Source of the DNA: Siphonodentalium dalli
Lineage: Eukaryota > Mollusca > Scaphopoda > Gadilida > Siphonodentaliidae
Assembly: GCA_032622095.1 (NCBI GenBank)
Contig: CP136063.1
Location: forward strand, 280,605,426-280,669,425
Length of the DNA stretch: 64,000 nt
Direction: 5' to 3'
Shown: positions 24,962 to 34,111 of the stretch, piece by piece
How positions within the stretch are numbered: position 1 is the first letter of the stretch
Layout of the letters: each line of letters starts with the position of its first letter
Translations under genes and position numbers: made by a program
Notes under the pieces: model-generated
What the model saw: only the letters and a program-made list of their open reading frames with translations
What the model was told of the DNA's origin: nothing
The model's database searches: none

Positions 24962-25435
24962 ATGTATTTATCTGTAGTACTGTTGCGCGCGAACAATTTA
25001 AAGCGACAATGTCCTCAAGGTCATGCTATTTCTGACGTTATGGGAGTACAGTCAGCCGGTATTAATATTGCGTCATTGTTGTTAGCACGTGGTTATCAGT
25101 CGAAAATGGCTGCTCGCAAAAGACTCAGGACTGAAGAAGTTATTGTTATTACCTCTATACCTCTATACTCTAAGATACTTATACCTATTATTTATGTGGG
25201 CAGTAGCCTCTTTACTCTAATGATCGAGGGGCGCCTGCGGCGCATAAGACACTTATACCTATTATTTATGTTGGCAGTAGCCTCTATAGGGGCGCCTGCG
25301 GCGCATAAGATACTATCGGTGGCGGGATGGGGAGGTGGGTGGGTAACTAACCTCTGCACTCTAATGATCGAGGGGCGCCTGTGGCGCATAAGATACTTAT
25401 ACCTTTTATTTATAATACACCTTTACTGGTTTTGA
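24962..25435 (+). pseudogene. Possible relic of transposase N-terminus in the piggyBac-like element
   Basis: An open frame of 157 codons. From an internal Met at about codon 49 it reads MAARKRLRTEEVIVI, which resembles the basic start of some piggyBac-type transposases (a KR-x-L-x-x-EE pattern). Downstream the frame runs into the internal GC-rich repeats and shows none of the later transposase features, such as the acidic catalytic residues or the C-terminal cysteine-rich finger. It is therefore at best a truncated relic, and the match is only from memory of the family style. It may equally be a chance frame. Confidence 0.25.
25172..25415 (+). repeat. Imperfect GC-rich internal repeat in the mobile element
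   Basis: Three copies of GGGGCGCCTGCGGCGCATAA or a one-base variant (25,228; 25,282; 25,372). They are separated by A+T-rich stretches sharing ACTTATACCTATTATTTATG and GGCAGTAGCCTCT. Copy length varies from about 60 to 85 bp. The GGCGCC and GCGGCGC words give local dyad symmetry. Confidence 0.7.
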
Positions 25436-25573
25436 ACAACCCTTGTCTATTGTATCGTTTCCCAGTGGTGATAACAGGCAACTAAATTAATTATGCTGGT
25501 GAGTTGACCATGCGTACGCCCGCGTGACCCATATTATTCACATAAATCATCGTAAAACCCAATTTTCCTGAAA

Positions 25574-25991
25574 TTCAAGATGGCCGTCAAGATCACGTGA
25601 CTTATAAGGGGCGGAGCAGGGTCATATGTCCCCCTGCATGCACATATACATATGGGTATGGTTATATATATACATCTATATTTGGAATTGTACATACCGG
25701 GGAATATTCAAGCAACAAAAGCACGAACTCAACAAAGTGCGCCATTGTATCCCATTTTGCTACAAATAGGTGGCAACTTGCATAATCCAAGATGGACGCC
25801 AAGGTCACGTGACCTATTTTATGTCCAAAGTGGGTTCATATAGGTTACTCCCGTGTACCTTACTGTTGGACATCGTATACTTGGGTTGAAAATTAGAAAA
25901 CAAACAACACACCCATTCATACCCACACAAACTGTACATATACCGGCAAATAGCCACTAATCCAAGATGGCCGCCAATGTCACGTGACCTT
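25574..25991 (+). repeat. Three AAGATGG + CACGTG modules
   Basis: The pattern TCAAGATGGCCGTCAAGATC then ACGTGACT occurs near 25,574. Variants near 25,784 and 25,960 read CCAAGATGG(A/C)CGCCAA(G/T)GT followed by CACGTGACC. Spacing is about 210 and 176 bp. The word CAAGATGGC resembles the YY1-type core and CACGTG is an E-box, but no function follows from that alone. Related AAGATGG words occur near 32,187 and, inverted, near 34,860-34,882; TCACGTGACC also stands at 31,920. Confidence 0.55.
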
Positions 25992-26183
25992 GGTGGGCGT
26001 GTCCATGGCGGCATTCGACAGGGTATACCTATGTCTATATACATGTGAAGTTTCAACTAATTATATTAGAAACTTCTTGAGATATAATGTATTACCCATA
26101 TATACCTGAAATACATGGATATATGTACAGGATACGTGGCACTGGGGTACGTCTGTGGTGGCGGGTGGCAGCGAAAGAGTTAA

Positions 26184-26703
26184 AGTCAGGAAAGGTTCAA
26201 GTTATAATAAAGAGCGTTCACTGTTAGGTTATTCCTGGTATGGTATAATAATAGACAATGACAAGCGATTTAAAAGTCAGGAACGATTCAAGTTATAATA
26301 AAGAGCGTTCATTGTTATGTTATTCCTGGTATGGTATAATAATAGACAATGGCAAGCGATTTTAAAGTCAGGAACTGTTCAAGTTATAATAAAGAGCGTT
26401 CATTGTTAGGTTATTCCTGGTATGGTATAATAATAGACAATGGCAAGCGATTTTAAAGTCAGGAACTGTTCAAGTTATAATAAAGAGCGTTCATTGTAAG
26501 GTTATTCCTGGTATGGTATAATAATAGACAATGGCAAGCGATTTTAAAGTCAGGAACGGTTCAAGTTATAATAAAGAGCGTTCATTGTAAGGTTATTCAT
26601 AGTATAGTATAATAATAGACAATGGAAAGCGATTTTAAAGTCAAGAAATGTTCAATTTATAATAAAGAGTGTTCATTGTAAGGTTATTCCTGGTATGGTA
26701 TAA
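26184..26703 (+). repeat. 91-bp tandem repeat, about 5.7 copies
   Basis: Units start with AAAGTCAGGAA at about 26,182, 26,273, 26,364, 26,455, 26,546 and 26,637. Each contains TTATAATAAAGAGCGTTCAT, TTATTCCTGGTATGGTATAA and GACAATGGCAAGCGATTTT. The last copy is cut at 26,703. A diverged fragment lies on the far side of the piggyBac-like element (24,780-24,830), and an inverted diverged copy at 27,903-27,957. Confidence 0.93.
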
Positions 26704-27071
26704 ATAAGGACCGTTCACTTCCGCGCGAAAAAGTGAAAACGACTGGATATTGCTGTGACTTCGTTAAGTTTTATTTAGAGTATTTCGTCTATGTTTGTAC
26801 CGTTGGATAATGCAGTACATGCACTACTGATAAGAATAGAGAATAGAGTACTTCATGTACATCACTAGAATTTTTGTTATTTCTTTCAGTTGTCCTTTGC
26901 CTTATCCGTAGACATAAAATCTTACGGTTCAGAGTTTCAACAAAAGTCACAAACACGTCAGTTCGATATCGTTTCTCTGGTCCTCAATGTAAGAGTTGAC
27001 TCTGAGATTGTGGCCTTAAATTGTATGACTTCCGATGTAGCAGTTCATACACAGCGGTGAGTATATATACC
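26704..27071. other. Spacer, nothing recognised
   Basis: Single-copy-looking DNA between the 91-bp repeat and the third MITE. It has no open frame above 60 codons, no RNA gene and no clear repeat. Confidence 0.45.
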
Positions 27072-27458
27072 ATATGTGACCATAGGTCGCATCGCATATA
27101 TAAAAGAATGCATTGGCCTAACAATTTTTTATCATTTTTTTAAAATAAATGTTTCTTACAATTTTTAGGACATAAAATAAAAAACATCCATTACCCTGCA
27201 GGGAGCCCCACACATATATAGAAGCATATAGAAGAGTGTCGTCTGCTCATGTTTGTCTGGGCTCTGTATGGGTGAAATTATAAAATTGTTAAAGAATACA
27301 AGAAAAAATTATTAAAATTGTAAAAAATTGTTAGGCCAATGCATTCTCTTATATACGCGAGGCGACCTATGGTCGACTCGATTATATAAGAGAATGCATT
27401 GGCACAGGGTAAAAAAAATCCCGACTTACGACTGGATTTGATATGGCGGGTCACATAT
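27072..27458. mobile_element. Double-hairpin MITE, copy 3 (left side deleted)
   Basis: Third member of the family of 18,376-18,831 (element 27,076-27,454). It is in the same interior orientation as copy 2. The right terminus is complete (GGATTTGATATGGCGGGTCAC). The left keeps only GTGAC and then jumps to CATAGGTCGC inside the left palindrome, a deletion of roughly 75 bp that spared the extreme end. ATAT at 27,072-27,075 and 27,455-27,458 is the candidate 4-bp target duplication and agrees with the AAAT/AAAT pair of copy 1. The 63-codon frame at 27,399-27,590 is incidental. Confidence 0.87.
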
Positions 27459-27719
27459 TATATGCGCCCCGTCCTCTGTACTGTCGTCCACAAAAACGAT
27501 CGAGCAGCTATCCTATGCAGTTGTTTTAGAGTTCCTCCCCTTTGTTCACATATCCATATTTGGTCCGTTAACATTCACGGGTTAATCTGATATTGATTAA
27601 AGGCAAGGGCGGCGTTCGTTGCAGAAATATTCATATTTGTTCAAATCGCCATCAACGGAAGGAATAATAAAATATATATAGTGTTGTTCATATGCCAAAC
27701 ATAATCAGCGCATAAATAG

Positions 27720-27885
27720 TATATTGTCGTCAAGACGTACAATTGTGTGTGATTAACCAATATAATTGCGCTTTGTTTTGTAAACAGAAGCAAAACTTCT
27801 GTAACACGAGAAGGTTCTTATTTACGTACACCATTGTACGCCTTGACGACAATATAAAGCGCAATTCTATTGGTTAATCACACAC
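27720..27885. repeat. Permuted inverted repeat (order A-B-A'-B')
   Basis: Segment A is TATATTGTCGTCAAGACGTA (27,720-27,740); its inverse lies at 27,836-27,856. Segment B is GTGTGTGATTAACCAATA plus 12 bp (27,745-27,774); its inverse lies at 27,856-27,885. A nested hairpin would require A-B-B'-A', but the order here is A-B-A'-B', so both stems can form only in a pseudoknot-like arrangement. A small hairpin (CAGAAG..CTTCTG) lies in the loop. It may be two overlapping insertions or a rearranged foldback. Confidence 0.75.
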
Positions 27886-27902
27886 AAATGATATAAACGC
27901 TC

Positions 27903-27957
27903 ATTATTATTTCCATATCAGGAAAACAGTAACAAATAACGCTCTTTATTATATTGT
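27903..27957 (-). repeat. Inverted diverged copy of the 91-bp repeat core
   Basis: On the minus strand this reads TATAATAAAGAGCGTTATTT and then TCCTGATATGG, matching TATAATAAAGAGCGTTCATT and TCCTGGTATGG of the tandem unit at 26,184-26,703. It is a single, diverged partial copy. Confidence 0.65.
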
Positions 27958-28822
27958 CAGTAACTTTTTCTGCCAAAATAATAATCGTATCCCCACTCCC
28001 GGAAGTGCCACGATGTTATCCTACTCCCAGAGGTTTATCCTACTCCCAGCGATGACGGACTATTTATCCCAACCTCGCACGTTCCGAATTACGTAATTCG
28101 AAGTGCACGTTTTGGGTTACTCCCCTTACACCAAAATAATTGTCTCAGTTCCAGTCCAGTGAATAGTCAGATAACACAAAATACATCACCAAAAACACAG
28201 ACCACCAATGTGTTACGACATCAAATTCCAGCTCAGTGAATTTGCAGGATCAACACCAACTGGGAAACATTTTTGGTTACGCTACACTTCGGAATTCAAA
28301 GATCGAAATCGTGATAAACAATTGTTCCCACAAGTGCATTCGCATCAAGAAAATGAAAACAGTGTTGAAATCCACTTCAGTATCTTCAAGCAGGTCCACT
28401 TCAAATTCCACTGATATTCGAGTGCATATTCCAAATGAAAGTGAGCAGTGATATCTCATAGAAATCGGAAGGCTTATCCACACAATAACATTCCAAACAG
28501 TTACTAATTTAATCAATAAAGTTTGTTGTTTGTTTGAAAAATTCCTCCGAAAAATCTCATTTGAAGTTGGTGGCAATAGGAGAAATCAGCCAATGAAATG
28601 ACGTCACGTTCCTTATACGGGGTAAAATACTATGGCGCGCGCGGCTATAGTAAAAAATTCATGAATGATTGACGTAATCGATTTACCTTATTTGGGTTGT
28701 TATCTTATCATTGCGCGTAATTTAACGGAAACATTTAGGTCAATATTCAGAATCGGAACATCTTCTCAATGCATTTTATTAGAGTTGTGTCGTGACAAAC
28801 TGTTGTGGAAATTATAATAAAC

Positions 28823-28975
28823 ACAATAGTTAACTGTCATCAGCGACGAACGAAGTTTCTCCTCTCGTGAGATGCGAGGATTATTTTTCACTCGGCTTAC
28901 GCCTCGTGAAAAATAATCCTGCGCATCTCACTCAAGGAGAAACTTCGTTCGTCGCTGATGACAGTTAACTATTGT
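28823..28975. mobile_element. 153-bp near-perfect foldback
   Basis: The arms ACAATAGTTAACTGTCATCA.. (28,823) and its inverse ending at 28,975 match for about 65 bp. The only mismatches are a 4-bp internal patch (CTCG against CTCA) and one or two single positions. The 14-bp centre TCGGCTTACGCCTC is itself partly symmetric. Such foldbacks with a CACTCGGCT..CCTCGTG-type centre are known to me as common small repeats in marine invertebrate genomes. The element at 37,468-37,585 has a related centre. I see no clear target duplication. The 103-codon frame at 28,958-29,269 starts inside the arm and is not supported as a gene. Confidence 0.85.
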
Positions 28976-29977
28976 CTATTTATGTTTACCATATCCGGAT
29001 CTAAACAAAAGCCAGGTTCTGTAACGTTTTTTGCTTTTGTTTACATAACAAAGGAAAAACATTTGACAATAACATACTGTTTATGCCATATTTATGATTG
29101 GTATAAGAACAAGATCTGTCTATATTTTACTATTCTTTCTGTTCATGGCGGTTTTTTGACGGAGCTGAATATTTTAACAGCATATCTACCGCCAACGCCG
29201 CCCGTATCTTTAAAGGTAAACAAACAGAGGTTACTCATAATTACGCGGCATATTTTATGCAGAATGTAACATGACGGTTAGATTATAATACATCATTAAT
29301 TAATAATAACATCGTAAGGTGGCACTCTTTATAAATATAGCATCATCTATTGATTTGTAGGGCAATATTGATTAAAATTGACGAAAATCCCGCCACTGGA
29401 TCTGGGCATTAAGTCTTGCTATAGAAAGATATATACACGGGGCATCGGTGTAAACATGCAGCATTATCCCAACGGATGTCATGCACTAGCTGGTTTACGT
29501 CGAAGGAAACCGTTTAGGTCTTTTGGTGGACTTATTTCTGTATTATTTGAACATTTCACTCAATAGAATATGAATCCTTCAGCACTAAGTGTATTATCTT
29601 ATTGTCACACTCGTCTGCTCGTTTTACATGGACATCCTTTATTCAGTGAATGTGCTAATCCATTCAGCATAGAATGGTTTAACGATCAGCGAGATATCAT
29701 AGCAATTAATGAACACTATTCCAGAATTTTGACTAAAACATATATAATTTATTGGTGTGATGTTTGAAAAGATAAAATATCTTGCACTGCTGGATATCTA
29801 CCACAACTACATGCAGCTGAGTTCCAATGCGAGCGTCTCACTTTTGAACGTCGCGTACTAATCGTTCTCGGTGGCACTGGCACACTCTCGGAATTCACGC
29901 TACTGCCCAGCGGCGATAACCACGCCTGCCATAAATTGCCAGTCTGAATTACAGCAGGTTAGACATCACGCGTCGAT
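28976..29977. other. Region upstream of the SWIM-like fragment
   Basis: Several short plus-strand frames (28,958-29,269; 29,378-29,566; 29,570-29,767; 29,871-30,182) lie in tandem but in different frames, without recognisable similarity. The segment just before 29,960 (ATTACAGCAG followed by G) could serve as a splice acceptor for the fragment starting at 29,978. Earlier coding exons were not identified. Confidence 0.35.
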
Positions 29978-30301
29978 ATGTCTGACAACAAGGAACGACG
30001 TGTTTCAAATTTGGTGGACTTACCACCAGAATTCGCTGGATTGTTCTTCAATTCGACTTGTACTTCATTGCAATCGCGACAACAAGAATACAAGTACTTT
30101 AGTGAAGGCTACATACATTCAGTTTCAATGTTTATTTGCGACGACAAGCTCTTTATTGGGGCAAATTACCACCGAAGCATGATGAAAAAGGAACCTGCAC
30201 ATGGCGTCGATTTTGAGACTAATTGTTCGATAATTTCGGATATTCACTGTTCTTGTCAAGCTGGATATGTAACACATAATAAACATTCAATGTTATTATA
30301 A
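29978..30301 (+). CDS. SWIM-zinc-finger-like protein fragment (exon or pseudogene)
   Basis: The 107-codon frame opens with MSDNKERRVSNLVDLPPEF and continues with an EYKYFSEGYIHSV block (residues 40-52). HRSMMKKEPAHGVDF follows at about residues 66-80, then ISDIHCSCQAG at about 87-97. This order (aromatic 'FxxGYIHS', then 'CHRSMKKxExPH', then 'HCSCxAG') is the pattern of the region leading into the SWIM zinc finger (CxC...CxH) in large invertebrate families of uncharacterised SWIM proteins. Here CxC is present (HCSC), but the second CxH pair is not recognisable: the frame reads GYVTHNKHSMLL and stops. It may be one exon whose partner lies elsewhere or a decayed copy; GTAACA at about 30,269 is a weak candidate donor. 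A neighbouring frame (29,871-30,182) is a shadow. Identification is from motif order only. Confidence 0.5.
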   Translation: MSDNKERRVSNLVDLPPEFAGLFFNSTCTSLQSRQQEYKYFSEGYIHSVSMFICDDKLFIGANYHRSMMKKEPAHGVDFETNCSIISDIHCSCQAGYVTHNKHSMLL

Positions 30302-31726
30302 TATATCTCTTCACAATAGACACACGATCTATCAATTTATAGATAGTGTACCATACAATTTCCCTATTTCGATAAAAACAATCGAGGACTTGTATGTTTT
30401 CATCCGTTGTAGTCAGTTTTTTGTACTTTTCCGAAGATGCACCATACTGGTATCAAAAGTGTTCCATGTCATAATTGATTGTTTTTTTCTGGATAACTGA
30501 TTGTTTTTTTCTGGATAATGATACATATTCTAATAGATGGGCAATATTGGATCCTATACTGGACTTATGAACGTGAACCTATTGATCATATATGGAGATG
30601 GTTTTGTCATCGACCGCCTTCAACCTCTTTGACTAAACTATCTATACGTACGTAGCAGCCCACCATCCTTCCCGATACACCGAAGCATCTGATATTTGTT
30701 TTTTGCTTTATTAACTCCTTAGTCACTAATTTAGAATTTGAAAATACCACGCCTATACAGAAAGTGGGGGCAATGCCATAGACATAGGTTCCAATACATA
30801 CGGCATATATTGCTCTATAGTGTTTATATATATCCTAGAATAATATAGGGACTGTTTGCCTTGTGTATGGAGCCTCTCTGTTGTAACTTGTAATAATTTT
30901 CCCACAATGACGTAGAGCAGACCACCCTATTACCAAGAAGGGCGTCATGGAACAACATCTGTACAATAATTAATAATCCTTTTATTTCAGACAAAAAGAA
31001 CGCCCTTATCCCTGCCACGTGGGTGTGTATGGGCTATGTAAAAACGTGACTTATATATCTAAGGAATTAATAAAGACATTTAAATTAAAAAAAAAAAACT
31101 GTTATAATAACAATTAATAATATTCATAATTGGCACATTACGCGCATAGAAGAAACATGTTTCAGTATATTGAGAAATTATTTTTCATATCACAGTTCCC
31201 TAATATTCCATTGGTCTGTCATAATGTTTGTGTATGTAAGTCCACGTTTAAATGCCACGAATACCATTTATTCACAAAATATACCAATAAATGCTGTATA
31301 ATGTACCAAATCTAACCATCACAAATCCGAAAGCTATCAGGAAGAGGCGCCCTAATCAGCCTGTATTAATCGACAACAGGTGAATTTAACAGGTGCTGTC
31401 ATATACTTTGGCCATTTTAGTGTCCCTCTTTCCCCAACAAATCATCCCTTGGAGATTATAACACTATGTGGTCCATTATCTCAAATGTGTACATAGTTTG
31501 ATTTGATAGTTTTAACTAATAAGCTTATCTAGCACTTCCTAATCCCCTCATCATATTTCCATTTGTCACCTCTCTGGCTCAACCTTCATAATTTACTAAT
31601 CCAAAAAGCCCATAGGGCGAAGCTTTCGCGTTCTGTTACTGTTATATTATTATATTGTGTCAACTTACATGAAACCAATACTCTTTTACACTAAACAAGA
31701 TCAAAGCGACATAGAGCTGGGAGTCC
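30302..31726. other. A+T-rich spacer with small duplications and a poly(A) feature
   Basis: No gene is recognised. A 22-bp unit CTGATTGTTTTTTTCTGGAT(AA) is duplicated in tandem at about 30,477-30,519. AATAAA (31,069-31,074) is followed 12 bases later by twelve A (31,087-31,098). Short frames on both strands (30,824-31,018; 31,130-31,315) have no recognisable similarity. Confidence 0.45.
30968..31121 (+). mobile_element. Possible short poly(A) retroposed insert
   Basis: AATTAATAAT occurs at 30,968-30,977 and 31,112-31,121, bracketing a ~134-bp segment. That segment holds AATAAA and then a 12-A run near its right end. Direct repeats around an A-tailed segment are what a retroposed RNA copy leaves, but the bracketing words are low-complexity and could match by chance, and 13 bases separate the A-run from the right repeat. 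This is weak support only. Confidence 0.25.
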
Positions 31727-31762
31727 CTGGGACTAATATAATATGTGTTATATTAGTCCCAG
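31727..31762. repeat. Perfect 15-bp-arm hairpin
   Basis: CTGGGACTAATATAA is followed by a 6-bp loop TATGTG and the exact inverse. No function can be inferred; it may be a small foldback relic. Confidence 0.8.
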
Positions 31763-32449
31763 CATAGAGTAAGCCGGTAAAATGAGTCTTTTTGTCTAAC
31801 CGCCTGTTCGCGGAAGCAACCATTGCTCCAGGCTGTATAATGCAATTATCTCATTGGCTCACATAGCTAATTGCGGTAGGGTCAATTAGCTCAAGGTCCT
31901 GGGATCACGGCATCGTTAATCACGTGACCTGTTTAAGAGGTAATCGCTGGTAATCATGTCATCAGGACTAACTAGAGGGCTGATTCCATGTAATCAGATA
32001 TACGTCCATTGTATCGGCACCCATAGATCATGCCATGCATCTCTACTATTTGTTTGGTCGATAAAAGGTTTGACCTAGAACACATTTGGACTAATTGGGT
32101 TTGTATACCATTTTGAAGAGAAATGTATCTTCTATAACATATCCAAAATCCGCTAAAATCCGCTTTGAGTATTTTTTGTAATTCAAGATGGCGTCCAAGA
32201 TGGCTGCCAATTGCTAAGCTTGTCATATGTATACACATGTATACATTTTTGTAAAGCTAAAACATAACGCCACCTTTATGTGCCAAAATTTTAAGGAATG
32301 CAGTATGGATTTTGCCAAAAAAATTACCTTGGGATTCTTTCCATGTTTTTGAACGGAAATGGGCAGAATGTTGAAACGGAACTGAGAGGGATTATGTTAT
32401 GTGGCTACTCTGGCTCATTAGCATCAGCATTGATCAACTTGTCTGTTGA

Positions 32450-33850
32450 CTGTATGGTCATATGTGAAGTTAGTAGGTATACATGGAGCTATTGTATTCA
32501 TGAATGATGTGAATAGTTATACAATGTGTGACTATATGGTCATGGATGGGTGTCCACGGTGAGATGTATATGTATATAAGGAGTAGCTGTATGGTCATGT
32601 GTGAGGTGAACATGTATGCATGGAGTGCTTTTCTGACCATTGACGAGTAGCTACATGGTCCACATGTGTGCTGTATACGTGGATTGACTGTGTGGCCATG
32701 GGTGGGATGTACATGTGTATATTTGGTGGCTCTATTCAGTCTATTGTCATGGGTGGGTATATATATAAACATATGTTGGCTGTATGTTAATGGATGGGTG
32801 TTTGGATAAATAGGGATTGGTTGTATGGTTATGTGCAATATGTATGTCTTCATGGAATGACTGCACGGTCATTGTTGAAGTGTATATGCATACCTGGAGT
32901 ACACTTTGATGGTCATTGGCGGATTATGTATATAGAGTGACCTCGTGGTCATGGTGGGATGTATATGTTTATCTGTTTTGGATGTACAGGTATACAGTGA
33001 ATAGCTGAATGCTCATGGACGGGGTACATAAATATACAACGAAGGGCTGACTTGTCATGGTTGAGCCGTATATGCAAGTCTGACGTGTACGAATGGCCGC
33101 GTGTTCGGGGTACTGGTATATTTAAAATGGCTGTATGGTCATTGATGATAATTATATATACATGGAGTGACACTATGGTCATGGGTGAGGTGTACATGTA
33201 TATCTTGAGTGGTTATATGCCCTGGCCTGGCCAAGATGTATACAGGGAGTGACAGTATGGCAAAATTAATGGTGAGGTGATTTGGTATACAAGGAGTGCA
33301 GTATGATCACGGAAGTGGTTTATTAGTATACAGTGAGAGGCTGAATTGTTATGGGTGAGGTATATATGAAAGTCTGGAGTGTATGAATGGTCTTGTGCGC
33401 GGTGCGGGACATTGGTATATCTAGAAGGGATGTAAGGCAAATTGGTGAGGTATATATGTATGGTATATATACCTGGAGTGACTATGGTTTTGGGTTGGGT
33501 GTATATGTATATCTTGAGTGGCTATATGGCACAGGGTGTCGCAAATATATATACACAGGGAGTGAGACTGTGTGACCACTGGTGAGGTATACAAGAGGTT
33601 ACCGTATGTTCATGAATGTAGTGAATAGGTATATGGGTCGTGACTATATGTGATGTGTAGGAGTATACCTGGGATGGTTACTCACGGCTATATGGCCATG
33701 TGTTGGGTGTATGGGTATACCAAATTATGGCTGTCTGGTAATGGGTGAGGTGTATGTTATACAGCGAGTGGCACATGTCCATGTATGTTGTGTTCATGTA
33801 TATATGGAGTGACTGCATGATCATGTGTGAGGTGTACTGGTGCAACTGGT
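32450..33850 (+). repeat. Degenerate minisatellite, about 42-bp unit
   Basis: Loosely periodic copies of a unit reading roughly GAGTGGCTGTATGGTCATGG, then GTGAGGTGTATATGTATA, then a short A+T spacer. Spacing of the ATGGTCATG word is near 42 bp with variants to about 60 bp. Copies have diverged strongly, so the array is old. Frames on both strands (for example 32,470-32,853, rich in His/Tyr/Thr) reflect this simple sequence and not a gene. Confidence 0.75.
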
Positions 33851-34111
33851 GACTGTTGCTTTCCACAATAACTCAAGGATATGTTAGTCGATAGAGAGGT
33901 ATTATCAGAGTGTTCTCCGCCTTAATTGCGTTTTATATATGCAATATGAAGGAAATGGTTTTCCTGACAATAGTTTATGCTAATGGGCCAGAGTAGCCAC
34001 ATAATATGATCCCTCTCAGTTCCGTTTCAGCGTTCTGCCCATTTCCGTTCAAAAACATGGACAGAATCCCAAAATAAGTTTTCGGCAAAATCCACACTCC
34101 ATCCCTTAAAA

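Larger units (their letters stand above)
24827..26183. mobile_element. piggyBac-like element with TTAA target duplication, 1.35 kb
   Basis: The element (24,831-26,179) begins CTCTTTCGCTGCCA and ends with the exact 14-bp inverse, flanked by TTAA at 24,827-24,830 and 26,180-26,183. TTAA duplication together with such termini is the hallmark of the piggyBac superfamily. Removing the element and one TTAA gives GCGATTTTAAAGTCAGG, exactly the junction present in the adjoining intact 91-bp repeats (for example near 26,358), so the original target is known. Subterminal words GCGCATAAATGCG and CGCGCATTTTTGCG are small palindromes. At 1.35 kb it is too short for a full transposase (usually over 500 residues), so it is non-autonomous or internally deleted. 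It contains a GC-rich repeat (25,172-25,415) and three AAGATGG/CACGTG modules. Confidence 0.88.
27459..28822. other. Single-copy-looking DNA, no gene recognised
   Basis: It contains the permuted inverted repeat at 27,720-27,885, an inverted relic of the 91-bp repeat, a 16-bp palindrome CGAATTACGTAATTCG near 28,086, and three overlapping frames of 68-99 codons between 28,208 and 28,576 (two plus, one minus). None resembles a family I know. Codons are not consistently biased and no frame extends across the region. A small unannotated exon cannot be excluded. Confidence 0.4.

Noticed and set aside
27399-27590. 63-codon frame at the MITE end
   Set aside because: It starts within the terminal inverted repeat of MITE copy 3 and continues into unrelated flank.
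28086-28101. 16-bp palindrome CGAATTACGTAATTCG as an operator-like site
   Set aside because: A single short palindrome in A+T-rich eukaryotic DNA with no adjacent gene carries no regulatory evidence.
28958-29269. 103-codon plus-strand frame
   Set aside because: It begins inside the arm of the 28,823-28,975 foldback, has low-complexity A+T-driven codons and no recognisable motif.
29871-30182. 103-codon frame overlapping the SWIM-like fragment
   Set aside because: It is a different frame of the same DNA; the frame at 29,978-30,301 carries the recognisable motif order.
32470-32853. 127-codon minus-strand frame rich in His, Tyr and Thr
   Set aside because: Its composition and periodicity come from the degenerate 42-bp minisatellite.
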